Shown here one piece after another: positions 15,701 to 23,235 of a DNA stretch of 56,172 nt. Each line of letters begins with the position of its first letter. Position 1 is the stretch's first letter. The stretch lies in NCBI GenBank assembly GCA_964520865.1, contig CAZFOY010000020.1, positions 1 to 56,172 of the forward strand, in the 5' to 3' direction. A model generated the notes under the pieces. That model did no database searches. It had not been told where the DNA came from and was given only the letters and a program-made list of their open reading frames with translations. Made by a program: the position numbers and the translations under genes. The DNA is from CAVQCT01 sp964520865. GTDB lineage: Bacteria > Zixibacteria > MSB-5A5 > GN15 > FEB-12.

Positions 15701-16201
15701 ATGGCAAGACCTAAATGTGCCCGATTTGTCAGAGACTTCCCGAACTCCACCTTCTTCAAGCCGAGGGGAGTTCCGCTGTGTTCATTGCAGGAAGTCGTGT
15801 TGACTTTCGATGAATTCGAGGCGCTTCGTCTTGCCGATCTCGACGGGCTTTATCAGGAAGAAGCGGCGGCCAGGATGCAGGTCTCGCGAGCCACGTTCGG
15901 GCGCATTCTGGCCTCGGCACATGAGAAAGTCGCGGATGGGCTGATTAACGGCAGAGCCATAAGAATCGATGGAGGTAATGTAAGAATGGTACAAAAGAGA
16001 ACTTTTGAATGCGCGGACTGCGGGCATTCCTGGGAAGTCGCTTTCGGGAGCGGCCGACCGGGCGTCTGTCCCGAGTGTGGCGGCACCAATCTACACCGTT
16101 CGGATACCGAGCGCGGGCGGGGACGCGGCGGCCGTGGACAGGGTATGGGCTGCCGAAGGGGACAACGCCAATCGAACGCCGCACGGAAGGAGACGACATG
16201 A
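15701..16201 (+). CDS. DUF134-family DNA-binding protein with C-terminal zinc ribbon
   Basis: A 166-residue protein. Residues 1-95 match the DUF134 family: MARPKCARFV opening, FEALRLADLDGLYQEEAAARMQVSRATFGRIL with a sigma70-region-4-like helix-turn-helix at about 53-75. Residues 100-130 add a zinc-ribbon (C104, C107, C123, C126), and the C-terminus is a basic, Gly/Arg-rich tail. DUF134 genes commonly sit beside NifX/NifB-type dinitrogenase cofactor-domain genes, and the next gene here is one, overlapping by 4 bases. A 24-bp palindrome in its own promoter makes it a likely autoregulator. The signal it senses is unknown, with iron-sulfur or metal status being a guess. Confidence 0.9.
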   Translation: MARPKCARFVRDFPNSTFFKPRGVPLCSLQEVVLTFDEFEALRLADLDGLYQEEAAARMQVSRATFGRILASAHEKVADGLINGRAIRIDGGNVRMVQKRTFECADCGHSWEVAFGSGRPGVCPECGGTNLHRSDTERGRGRGGRGQGMGCRRGQRQSNAARKETT

Positions 16202-16593
16202 AAATCGCAGTAGCTTCGGACGACCAGGTTTCCATCGCTGCCCACTTTGGAAGGTGCGCCGGCTTTGTAATTTTCGAAGCGCACGACGGGCAGATCGACA
16301 TGCTTGGATTTCGGGAGAACAGTTTCGGACATCATCAACGCGGCACTCACGATCACGCCCACGATCACGACCACGGCGACAGTCTGCACAGCCACGACGG
16401 GTTCATCGGCGGTCTCAGCGATTGCGAGGTGGTGATCTGCCGCGGTATGGGAAGAAGGGCCCTGGCTGATCTTTCGGCAAACGGAATCAAACCGGTCATT
16501 ACCGCTGAAGATGTCACGGTGCACGACGCTGCAACGCTTTTCTCTCAGGGAAGACTGAATTGGTCGAATGACTCGTCCTGCTGCTCGCATTAG
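16198..16593 (+). CDS. NifX/NifB-C-terminal-type (dinitrogenase Fe-Mo cofactor family) protein with His-rich loop
   Basis: A 131-residue protein of the ribonuclease-H-like fold used by NifX, NafY and the stand-alone MTH1175-type family, which bind iron-sulfur or Fe-Mo cofactor precursors. The opening MKIAVASDDQVSIAAHFGRC and ICRGMGRRALADLSANGIKPVIT are characteristic. A His/Asp-rich insertion at about residues 42-62 (HDHAHDHDHG) and the CCSH C-terminus suggest metal binding. The ATG at 16198 overlaps the DUF134 stop by 4 bases. No nitrogenase genes are visible, so a general iron-sulfur or metal-handling role is more likely than nitrogen fixation. Function beyond the family is inferred. Confidence 0.9.
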   Translation: MKIAVASDDQVSIAAHFGRCAGFVIFEAHDGQIDMLGFRENSFGHHQRGTHDHAHDHDHGDSLHSHDGFIGGLSDCEVVICRGMGRRALADLSANGIKPVITAEDVTVHDAATLFSQGRLNWSNDSSCCSH

Positions 16594-16633
16594 GCTGAAG
16601 AACTCGAAGACGTCCGGGCTCGCAAGAATACAC

Positions 16634-16665
16634 AACGGCCGGTCGCGGTTCAGCGACCGGCCGTT
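16634..16665. terminator. Perfect 13-bp hairpin between convergent genes
   Basis: AACGGCCGGTCGC (16634-16646) and GCGACCGGCCGTT (16653-16665) form a perfect stem around a 6-nt loop. It lies 41 bases after the stop at 16593 and 38 bases from the opposing stop at 16703. It lacks a U tract on either side but its position suits a bidirectional terminator. Confidence 0.6.
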
Positions 16666-16702
16666 GGAGCATTCATGGCCAGGTTCTGTTTCGTCACACT
16701 TC

Positions 16703-17074
16703 TCAGTTGACCGGCTTTACTTTCCAGGCGGTGAGTGCTCCGATCAGGCCACCGGGCCATCCTACAAACACGGCAAATCCAATCTCGAACGGCCACAGAT
16801 TGTGGTCGGTCGGATCCACCGAACACTCCACGATTACACGGGCCATGGTCGCTGCCGCGAAGCCGACGGATATCAATGAAGCTGTCAGGATAATGGATTG
16901 TCGGAGGAACATGCGCGTGAGGCATCCGGCGATCGCAGCCGCTATCAGCCATCCGAACAGAAAGCCTCCGCCCATCGATACATCTTGGTACGGAATCGGC
17001 CAGAGATACATTCCGGCGAAAATAAACCCGACGACCGCAACTGCGATCTGTCGTGATCCGCTTGTGGAGAGCAT
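16703..17074 (-). CDS. Small integral membrane protein, about four helices
   Basis: A 123-residue hydrophobic protein with predicted helices at roughly residues 8-26, 34-52, 59-80 and 95-118. Short loops include IPYQDVSMGGG and ECSVDPTDHNLWPFE. There is no signal peptide distinct from helix 1, no charged catalytic motif and no known family that I recognise. AAGGAGATTTTC before the ATG is a strong ribosome binding site. It stands alone, convergent with the NifX-like gene and divergent from the MarR gene. A transport or stress role cannot be asserted. Confidence 0.75.
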   Translation of the reverse strand: MLSTSGSRQIAVAVVGFIFAGMYLWPIPYQDVSMGGGFLFGWLIAAAIAGCLTRMFLRQSIILTASLISVGFAAATMARVIVECSVDPTDHNLWPFEIGFAVFVGWPGGLIGALTAWKVKPVN

Positions 17075-17254
17075 GAAAATCTCCTTTTTACCTATCTCAA
17101 TCGGCGAGTTCGCTCAGATGTTTATTGACGGGAAGTTCTCACCGCAACTTTGATTCGTCTGAGGCCGATCGATGGCCCCTTGAGCTTCAAAGATATTGTA
17201 TACTAACGCATTACGGGACGACAATCGGTACCACGGTAGCATCAGAGTTTATTC

Positions 17255-17294
17255 TTGACATTAATTTCAATACGAATTATTCTAATACAAATTG
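17255..17294 (+). promoter_or_regulatory. Promoter and imperfect palindrome ahead of the MarR cluster
   Basis: TTGACA (17255-17260), a 17-bp spacer and TATTCT (17278-17283) form a good sigma70-like promoter. An imperfect 27-bp inverted repeat (17268-17294), with outer arms CAATACGAATTA and its partner reading TAATACAAATTG, overlaps the -10 and the start site. MarR proteins often bind such sites, so autorepression of the cluster is likely. Confidence 0.6.
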
Positions 17295-17323
17295 TTATGA
17301 ATGATCAGGGCCGGTGTTTGACA

Positions 17324-17959
17324 ATGCTGACAGCAGACACCCGGCCCTTACCTATTGGACCACATTGCGATATGGCGCCAAAATCAGGAAACCACACGTA
17401 CTCAAACAACCGATCACCCGCTTCGGAGGAAGCAAAAAGGTCCCCCGAGGTCCCGGACGAGAGATTCGATTTGCAGATACTCCAGTCGATTCGCCGAATC
17501 ATCCGGGCAGTGGACATTTATTCCCGGAAACTCCGGAGCCAGTACGAACTCACTGCCCCTCAACTGATTTGTCTGAGAACGGTGGTTGAATACGGACCGC
17601 TCACGGTATCCGATCTGGCCCATCAGGTCTTTCTCAGCCCCAGCACGGTAGTAGGTATTCTCGATCGTCTTGAAGCACGCGGGTTGATCCACCGTGAACG
17701 CGATACGGTCGACCGGCGAATTGTCAATACACAGGCGACCGAAAGTGGAAAGAAAGTTGTCGCCGAGGCGCCATCGGCCTTGCAGGACAGTCTCCACGAT
17801 GCCCTCAAGGAGTTGTCGAAGCTTGAACAGGCGACGATTGCCCTGTCGCTGAAGAAGGTCGTCGATCTCATGGAGGCGAGCCGCCTCGATGCTGCGCCCA
17901 TTCTGGATACTGCACCGATAGACAGTCATGAAACGCACGACAAGAAAGGGGACCTGTAA
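17324..17959 (+). CDS. MarR-family transcriptional regulator (EctR/CosR-like)
   Basis: A 211-residue regulator. After an unstructured N-terminal 45 residues comes the MarR winged helix: RRIIRAVDIYSRKLRSQYELTAPQLICLRTV, LTVSDLAHQVFLSPSTVVGILDRLEARGLIHRERDTVDRRIV (recognition helix and wing with the DRR signature). The RRIIRAVD...SRKL...LTAPQL opening resembles, from memory, EctR/CosR-type regulators of compatible-solute genes. The start is uncertain: ATG at 17297, 17324 or 17372 are all in frame and none has a strong ribosome binding site; 17297 would leave almost no leader after the predicted promoter. The stop TAA overlaps the apparent AUC start of the next gene. It heads a cluster of transporter, carbamoyltransferase and amidotransferase genes and probably controls it. 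Confidence 0.88.
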   Translation: MLTADTRPLPIGPHCDMAPKSGNHTYSNNRSPASEEAKRSPEVPDERFDLQILQSIRRIIRAVDIYSRKLRSQYELTAPQLICLRTVVEYGPLTVSDLAHQVFLSPSTVVGILDRLEARGLIHRERDTVDRRIVNTQATESGKKVVAEAPSALQDSLHDALKELSKLEQATIALSLKKVVDLMEASRLDAAPILDTAPIDSHETHDKKGDL

Positions 17960-18501
17960 TCGATTTTTCAACAAACTGCACAACACGCCTGTTACTTCTG
18001 TCGATTCTTTTCCTGTCCCTGAGTTTCCCTTCAGCTTTTGCCCAAGATACCACCGGTCCTGCCGCCACGGCGATACCGTCGCCCGTCTTCGAGAATGACT
18101 CGAGTAATTACACAAATTCAGGGAGCATCAAACTCTCATGGCACTCGATGACGCCGGACAGCATCGATTCTCGATTCCAGTTGCAGTGGGCTACCCACGA
18201 CGATTTTTCTGACGCCGACGATTACTATCGGGGACCGGATCTCGCTACGTACATTTCCGGTCTGGCCAACGGCAATTACTATTTCCGTCTCCGCGAAGTT
18301 CGCTCCGGGGGCCCGCTTTCCGATTGGTCGGGACCCGTGAAGGTCATCGTCGAACATCATTCCCTTCATCTCGCCTTCACGCTATTTGGAATCGGCGGTC
18401 TGGTATTCGTACTCACCCTCCTTGTCGTTCTCCGCGGCGCCGCCAGAACATCGAAAGAGCTTGCTGAAATCGAAAACCTGTATATCGAGGAGAGGAAGTA
18501 G
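17959..18501 (+). CDS. Membrane-anchored Fn3-like periplasmic protein, apparent AUC start
   Basis: A 180-residue protein made up of a signal peptide (RLLLLSILFLSLSFPSAFA, about residues 11-29), a fibronectin type III-like domain (FENDSSNYTNSGSIKLSWHS to SDWSGPVKVIVE, about 45-132), one transmembrane helix (LAFTLFGIGGLVFVLTLLVVL, about 137-157) and a short cytoplasmic tail (ARTSKELAEIENLYIEERK). No ATG, GTG or TTG precedes the signal peptide in frame. The first codon with a well-placed ribosome binding site (AAAGGGG, about 8 bases upstream) is ATC at 17959, overlapping the MarR stop as TAATC where TAATG would be expected. CTG at 17989 is the other option; ATG at 18148 would delete the signal peptide. 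It lies 1 base upstream of the symporter gene, suggesting an accessory or sensory role for it. Confidence 0.75.
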   Translation: MDFSTNCTTRLLLLSILFLSLSFPSAFAQDTTGPAATAIPSPVFENDSSNYTNSGSIKLSWHSMTPDSIDSRFQLQWATHDDFSDADDYYRGPDLATYISGLANGNYYFRLREVRSGGPLSDWSGPVKVIVEHHSLHLAFTLFGIGGLVFVLTLLVVLRGAARTSKELAEIENLYIEERK

Positions 18502-18502
18502 T

Positions 18503-19945
18503 ATGGCCCATCAATCGGCGGTCCTTTCCGCATCCTATGGCTGGATTGTCCTTGCGGCGCTCAGTGTGATTTGGATCGTTCTTGGAATATACTGGGGACG
18601 TCGCGCCAAATCGATGGAAGGGTATATGCTGGCCGGGCGCAATGTCGGTCTCGCCCTCGGCACCGCTACGGCAGTGGCTACCTGGGTAACTTCGAACACC
18701 ACGATGCTTGCACCGCAATTCGCCTATGAACTGGGCATCTGGGGGATGATCGCTTATTCGACCGCTTCGTTCGGTCTGCTCATGTTCGCGCCGCTGGCCA
18801 AGAGGATTCGCGCGCTCATGCCCAAAGGATTTACCAGCGGCGATTTTATTCGTCTGCGCTACGGCAAGCAAACCTGGTACCTGTTCCTCGCTATCTCAAT
18901 CTTCTACGGTTTCACCTGGCTTATCAGCATGGGTATGGCCGGCGGCATTCTTCTGAACGCCCTGTCCGGAATTCCCTACGAGGTCGGCATGTCGGTTATT
19001 CTGTTCGTCTGTGTCACCTACACGTTGTTCGGCGGCCTCTACGCCGTCATCGGCACCGACTATATCCAGAGTCTCATCATTCTGGTGGGCATCGTCATTG
19101 TCGGAGTGGGGGTGTTGTCTTTCGCCGACTTCCATACATCGTATACCCATCTTGCAACTTCGCGTCCGATGCTGGTCAGTGTGATGCTGCCGGCGGCAAT
19201 CATGGCGATCTTCAACAATCTTCTGTTCGGTATCGGCGAGATCTTCCACAGTAATGTCTGGTGGAGCCGTGCGTTCGCCATGCGCGAAGGAGTCGGTAAG
19301 AAGGCGTACATTCTGGCCGGGCTGTGCTGGCTGCCGGTGCCGATCGCGGCCGGATTCATCGCTCTCACCAGCGGCGCACTCGGCATCAATGTCACCAGTC
19401 CCGACATGGTCGGTCCGCTGGTCGCCGCCAGTGTCCTCGGCAAAGTGGGTGCCATCACCGTGCTTATCGTCGCCTTCGCCTCACTGGCTTCAAGCATCGA
19501 CAGTCTCCTGGCCGCCACGGCAGATCTCATTACCGAGGATATCTACCGAAAACTGCTGAACCCCGGTGCTTCGGAGCGGACATTGCGGCGGGCATCATCC
19601 TATGTGGTCGTGGGACTCGGCCTGGTTGCCTGGCTTGTTTGTCTCCCGCGAATCGGCACCCTTGCAACCGTGCTGTTCTTCGCCGGTCCGATGGTCGGTT
19701 CCTGCATCTGGCCGATCGCCACCGGCTTGTTCTGGAGAAAAGCAAATGCCCGCGGCGCTTTCTGGGGCATGGCGTTCGGTTCGGTGGCCGGACTGGTCGC
19801 TTACTTTCAACTCGGCTGGTACACGGCATCCCTGATCGGAGCGGCGGTGTCGATGACCGTCGTACTGAGCATGACTGCGGTTTCACGTCACGAGTTCGAC
19901 TGGAAGTCGCTGAACGAACCGCATCCCGAATATATTCAGGAGTAG
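18503..19945 (+). CDS. Sodium:solute symporter (SSS family)
   Basis: A 480-residue inner-membrane transporter with about 13 predicted helices and the SSS-family fold, driving solute uptake with a sodium gradient. Family features include GRRAKSMEGYMLAGRNVG after helix 1, ATWVTSNTTMLAPQFAYELGIWGM, LFGGLYAVIGTDYIQSLIILVG and ASLASSIDSLLAATADLITEDIYRK in the helix-8 region with the conserved Ser pair. GAGGAGAGGAAG precedes the ATG at 18503. It is followed by a 40-residue one-helix protein and preceded by a membrane-anchored Fn3-like protein, both probable accessories. The substrate is not readable from sequence; proline, betaine, urea and related small polar solutes are handled by this family. 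Context argues for an osmolyte or amino-acid derivative. Confidence 0.92.
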   Translation: MAHQSAVLSASYGWIVLAALSVIWIVLGIYWGRRAKSMEGYMLAGRNVGLALGTATAVATWVTSNTTMLAPQFAYELGIWGMIAYSTASFGLLMFAPLAKRIRALMPKGFTSGDFIRLRYGKQTWYLFLAISIFYGFTWLISMGMAGGILLNALSGIPYEVGMSVILFVCVTYTLFGGLYAVIGTDYIQSLIILVGIVIVGVGVLSFADFHTSYTHLATSRPMLVSVMLPAAIMAIFNNLLFGIGEIFHSNVWWSRAFAMREGVGKKAYILAGLCWLPVPIAAGFIALTSGALGINVTSPDMVGPLVAASVLGKVGAITVLIVAFASLASSIDSLLAATADLITEDIYRKLLNPGASERTLRRASSYVVVGLGLVAWLVCLPRIGTLATVLFFAGPMVGSCIWPIATGLFWRKANARGAFWGMAFGSVAGLVAYFQLGWYTASLIGAAVSMTVVLSMTAVSRHEFDWKSLNEPHPEYIQE

Positions 19946-19952
19946 TTGACGT

Positions 19953-20075
19953 ATGATGTTCTCTGAGTCCTTCTTTACGATTCTGATCACCTGCGCACTC
20001 ATTCTCACGGGTGTCGGGGCGATTACTATGATCGCGCTCTGGATACGCGACATGATAAAAGGAAAAGTGTGGTAA
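19953..20075 (+). CDS. 40-residue single-helix protein, symporter small accessory type
   Basis: A short gene between the symporter and the carbamoyltransferase. The product starts MMFSESFFTIL, has one transmembrane helix (about residues 8-29) and ends in a basic cytoplasmic segment (LWIRDMIKGKVW). Short proteins of this kind follow SSS transporters in many genomes and are known as symporter small accessory proteins. The stop lies 5 bases before the next start and the start lies 7 bases after the symporter stop. A second ATG at 19956 is equally possible. Size, position and the helix-plus-basic-tail layout make it a real gene with fair confidence. Confidence 0.72.
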   Translation: MMFSESFFTILITCALILTGVGAITMIALWIRDMIKGKVW

Positions 20076-20080
20076 CTATT

Positions 20081-21223
20081 ATGACGGAAAATGCACAGCA
20101 TATCGACGACGGCAAGGCTCCATCGGACAGCCTGATCGAATCACCCGGCCTGTACCCGGAACCGAGAAAACTTCTCTCGGAAAACGTGGTGGACGTCGGA
20201 ATCCTCAAAACTCTCGTGAAGCGCTCCACTATCTCGGTGAGCCAGTTTGACCGGGAGCTGGTCCTTGAGCTGTACAAGCTGGCGGCGTTGCTTGAAGTGA
20301 CGGAGATCGCTTCGAGTCACCCGCTCGACGGCAAGATCGTCATCACGGCGTTCTTCGAGGCGAGCACACGGACAAGATTGTCGTTCGAAAGCGCCGTCCT
20401 TCGCCTCGACGGCAAAGTGATCAGCATCCCCGACGGCCGCACTACCGGCACCGCCAAAGGGGAATCGCTCGCCGATATCGGCGAGATGCTCAACGCGTAC
20501 GGCGACCTGGTTGTTATGCGCCATACGGAGACCGATTCCATCGAGCAGATAACGTCGAAACTTCGGCTGCCGTTAATCAACGCCGGTAACGGTACGGGGG
20601 AACATCCCACCCAGGCCCTCGCCGATTGGTATGCCATTCTCAAATGGAATCCGCGCCTCAAGGGTGAAACTGAACCGAAAGACAGAATCCATCTCGGGAT
20701 TCTCGGCACGCCCGGATCAATGAGAGCGGTCCGGAGTTTCCTTGACATGTCCCTGTTGTTTCGCCAGGGGATTCGCAAGATCTCGATCATCTCTGAAATG
20801 GCAGATCCGCTCGGTCCCCGGCTGGAGAACGAGTTGAAGGAATCCAGCCTCGAATGGCAGGTGACGAATGATATTAACGACGTCCTGTCGGATCTTGACG
20901 TCATCTATATGAACTCGATCGCCTTCCTCGGCGACAGCTACAAGACGCTCGATTCACGCTTCAAATTGCACGGTGGAAGCAAGCTCAAACCGGGAGCGGT
21001 TGTTTTGCACCCGCTGGCCCGGTTGGATGAATTGAGTCCGAGCCTTGACGATACCAAACACAATCTCTATTTCACACAGGCGCACGGCGCGGTGTTCGTG
21101 CGCCAGGCGTTGCTCATAGCCACGCTCGATCGGTTCGACCGGCTGCCCAAATCGATACCGATTTCAAGTCGAAGTGGCGAGTCTCAAGAGGCTGTCCTGA
21201 AACATCCCACGGAGAGTGCATAG
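20081..21223 (+). CDS. ATCase-related carbamoyltransferase lacking the aspartate-binding motif
   Basis: A 380-residue member of the aspartate/ornithine carbamoyltransferase superfamily. Carbamoyl-phosphate ligands are intact: STRTR (about 95-99), the 80s-loop lysine in GTAKGESLAD, HPTQ (about 174-177) and RQAL. The position of ATCase Arg167 is kept (SMRAVRSF). The aspartate-binding loop is not: E. coli YMTRVQ is here YMNSIA, so Arg229 and Gln231 are gone, and HPLPR is HPLAR. It therefore probably carbamoylates an amine other than aspartate. It is about 70 residues longer than ATCase, with a 45-residue N-terminal extension. ATG at 20081 is preferred over an upstream GTG at 20069. The stop overlaps the amidotransferase start (TAGTG). 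A standard PyrB role is less likely because no pyrimidine genes adjoin. Confidence 0.88.
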   Translation: MTENAQHIDDGKAPSDSLIESPGLYPEPRKLLSENVVDVGILKTLVKRSTISVSQFDRELVLELYKLAALLEVTEIASSHPLDGKIVITAFFEASTRTRLSFESAVLRLDGKVISIPDGRTTGTAKGESLADIGEMLNAYGDLVVMRHTETDSIEQITSKLRLPLINAGNGTGEHPTQALADWYAILKWNPRLKGETEPKDRIHLGILGTPGSMRAVRSFLDMSLLFRQGIRKISIISEMADPLGPRLENELKESSLEWQVTNDINDVLSDLDVIYMNSIAFLGDSYKTLDSRFKLHGGSKLKPGAVVLHPLARLDELSPSLDDTKHNLYFTQAHGAVFVRQALLIATLDRFDRLPKSIPISSRSGESQEAVLKHPTESA

Positions 21224-23235
21224 TGTGTGGAATTGCAGGATTTTTCTCGTCGGCACCGCTCGATGACTCGAGCCGGTCGACCCTTGAGCAAATGACCGGA
21301 CGCCTGCGTCATCGCGGGCCGGACGGCACCGGCTATCACGTAGATCCGGCAATTGGCATTGCTATGGGACACGCCCGATTGTCGATTATCGATCTCACTA
21401 CCGGTGACCAGCCGCTGTTCGGCGAAGAGGGGACTGAAACTGTCTTCACGGGAAACGGCGAATTCTACGATTACAAACGGATTCGCGCCAATCTTATCTG
21501 CAACGGCCATCGTTTTCGCACCAAGTCTGACAGCGAAATTGCCTTGCATCTCTATGAAGATTTCGGACTGGATTTCGTCGATCACCTGCGCGGAGAATTT
21601 GCTTTCGCGCTCTACGACGGCAAAGAGCAGCGCCTCATTCTTGTACGCGACCGGTTTGGCGTAAAGCCCCTCTTCTATACACGCAAGGATAACCGGCTCT
21701 TGTGGGCGTCGGAAATCAAAGCGCTCTTCGCCCACCCTGACATTGAGAGAAGATTTTCAAATGAGGGTCTGCTCCATCAACTCATGCACACGATGGTCCC
21801 GGGAACGACTGCTTTCAAGGGCATACATGCGCTGAAGCCGGGACATATGCTGATCGTAAAGAAGAACCGTTCCGGCCTGGAGATAAAGGACCGGCGCTGG
21901 TGGGATTTCGAATTCCCACAAGCTGGCGAACGCGCTGCTACAGCATCGGTTTCAGAATGTGCCTCGCGGGTCCGCGAAGAACTGCTGGAAGCAGTCCAGC
22001 ATCGTCTCGAAGCAGATGTCCCGGTAGGGTGTTACCTGTCCGGGGGGATTGATAGCTGCTCCATGCTTGGATTGGCGTCGGCGGTACAGCAGTCACCGGT
22101 CAAGGCGTTTACGATTAGTTTCGATCACGATGATTACGACGAAGCCTCCATCGCACGAGAGATGGCCCTCCGCACCGGAGCGGATCAGGAACTACTGAAG
22201 CTGACCGGCGATGATCTGTACGGCGACAACTATATTGAAACGATGTGGCATGCCGAGCGGACCTTCTATAACACGCTGGGGGTAGCAAAATGGTGCATGA
22301 GTCGAAGAGTTCACGAATGCGGCTATAAGGTTGTCGTTACGGGCGAGGGAGCCGACGAGTTGTTCGGCGGTTACCCGGCGTTCAAGCGAGACATGTTGCT
22401 TCACGGCACGTCCGACACACCCCTGTCCGAGCGTGAAGCGCTTATGAATGCCATGACCAAGAGCAACGAACTGTTCAAAGGGGCGATACTGGCAGAAAAC
22501 GCCGCGACCCACCCGGCGTTCGACTCGCTCTGCGGATTTACGCCGTCATGGATACAGCCGTGGATAGACACCCTGGCACTCGCCCGCCCATTGCTCTCTG
22601 ATGATCTCCAGGATTCACTGAGAGGGTACGATCCCCTGCAGGCGATAGCCGGCTCATTCGATTCCGAGATGATCCACAACCGCCACCCGCTGGATATCGC
22701 CCAGTACACCTGGTCAAAGACGATGCTGGAGTGTCAAATCCTGAACTGGGGAGGTGATCGGGTTGATATGGCTAATGCTATGGAGTCGCGGCCGGCTTTT
22801 CTCGATCATCATGTAGCCGAATTGGCAGCACAAATCCCACCGGCTCTTCGCATTCGCGGAAATATCGAAAAATTCGTCCTGCGGGAAGCAATGGTCGGAA
22901 TTCTTCCCGACGTTCTCTATCGACGGCAGAAGTTCGCCTTCATGGCCCCTCCCGGACATACCGACGAGGTCAAACGCAGCGCGGTTGCCGGCCTTCTGGA
23001 AGAATTTGTCACTGAAGATGCCGTCCGACGGGCCGGCGTCTTCGATCCGAAACGACTCCGTCGTTTTCTCGAGGAGTATCGAAACGATACCTCCCCTGTC
23101 TCGCTGGTCAGAAAGGACGCTTTGCTGAACCACATTATAGGTCTGCAGATTCTCCAACGTCTTTTTGTCGAATCCAACAACCCGCCCGAGTCATCGGCCC
23201 ATACCTCGCTCTCAGCCGAAAGAGTTCAATCATAG
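21223..23235 (+). CDS. Asparagine-synthetase-like glutamine amidotransferase
   Basis: A 670-residue two-domain enzyme. The N-terminal class II glutaminase starts CGIAGFFSS directly after the initiator, so Cys2 is the nucleophile; RLRHRGPDGTG, ARLSIIDL and FNGE-equivalent TGNGEFYD follow. The C-terminal ATP pyrophosphatase domain has the PP-loop SGGIDS (about 274-279) and GEGADELFGGYPAFKRD. Start is GTG at 21223, overlapping the carbamoyltransferase stop by one base, with GGAGAG upstream. At 670 residues it is longer than AsnB (about 550), as is common among specialised members that amidate small molecules or peptides, for example those of the N-acetylglutaminylglutamine amide pathway. Translational coupling to the carbamoyltransferase suggests that it amidates that enzyme's product rather than making asparagine for general use. 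Confidence 0.92.
   Translation: MCGIAGFFSSAPLDDSSRSTLEQMTGRLRHRGPDGTGYHVDPAIGIAMGHARLSIIDLTTGDQPLFGEEGTETVFTGNGEFYDYKRIRANLICNGHRFRTKSDSEIALHLYEDFGLDFVDHLRGEFAFALYDGKEQRLILVRDRFGVKPLFYTRKDNRLLWASEIKALFAHPDIERRFSNEGLLHQLMHTMVPGTTAFKGIHALKPGHMLIVKKNRSGLEIKDRRWWDFEFPQAGERAATASVSECASRVREELLEAVQHRLEADVPVGCYLSGGIDSCSMLGLASAVQQSPVKAFTISFDHDDYDEASIAREMALRTGADQELLKLTGDDLYGDNYIETMWHAERTFYNTLGVAKWCMSRRVHECGYKVVVTGEGADELFGGYPAFKRDMLLHGTSDTPLSEREALMNAMTKSNELFKGAILAENAATHPAFDSLCGFTPSWIQPWIDTLALARPLLSDDLQDSLRGYDPLQAIAGSFDSEMIHNRHPLDIAQYTWSKTMLECQILNWGGDRVDMANAMESRPAFLDHHVAELAAQIPPALRIRGNIEKFVLREAMVGILPDVLYRRQKFAFMAPPGHTDEVKRSAVAGLLEEFVTEDAVRRAGVFDPKRLRRFLEEYRNDTSPVSLVRKDALLNHIIGLQILQRLFVESNNPPESSAHTSLSAERVQS

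Noticed and set aside
15853..16635. 260-codon open frame on the minus strand
   Set aside because: Antisense to the DUF134 and NifX-like genes, both of which have clear family motifs and coupled starts.
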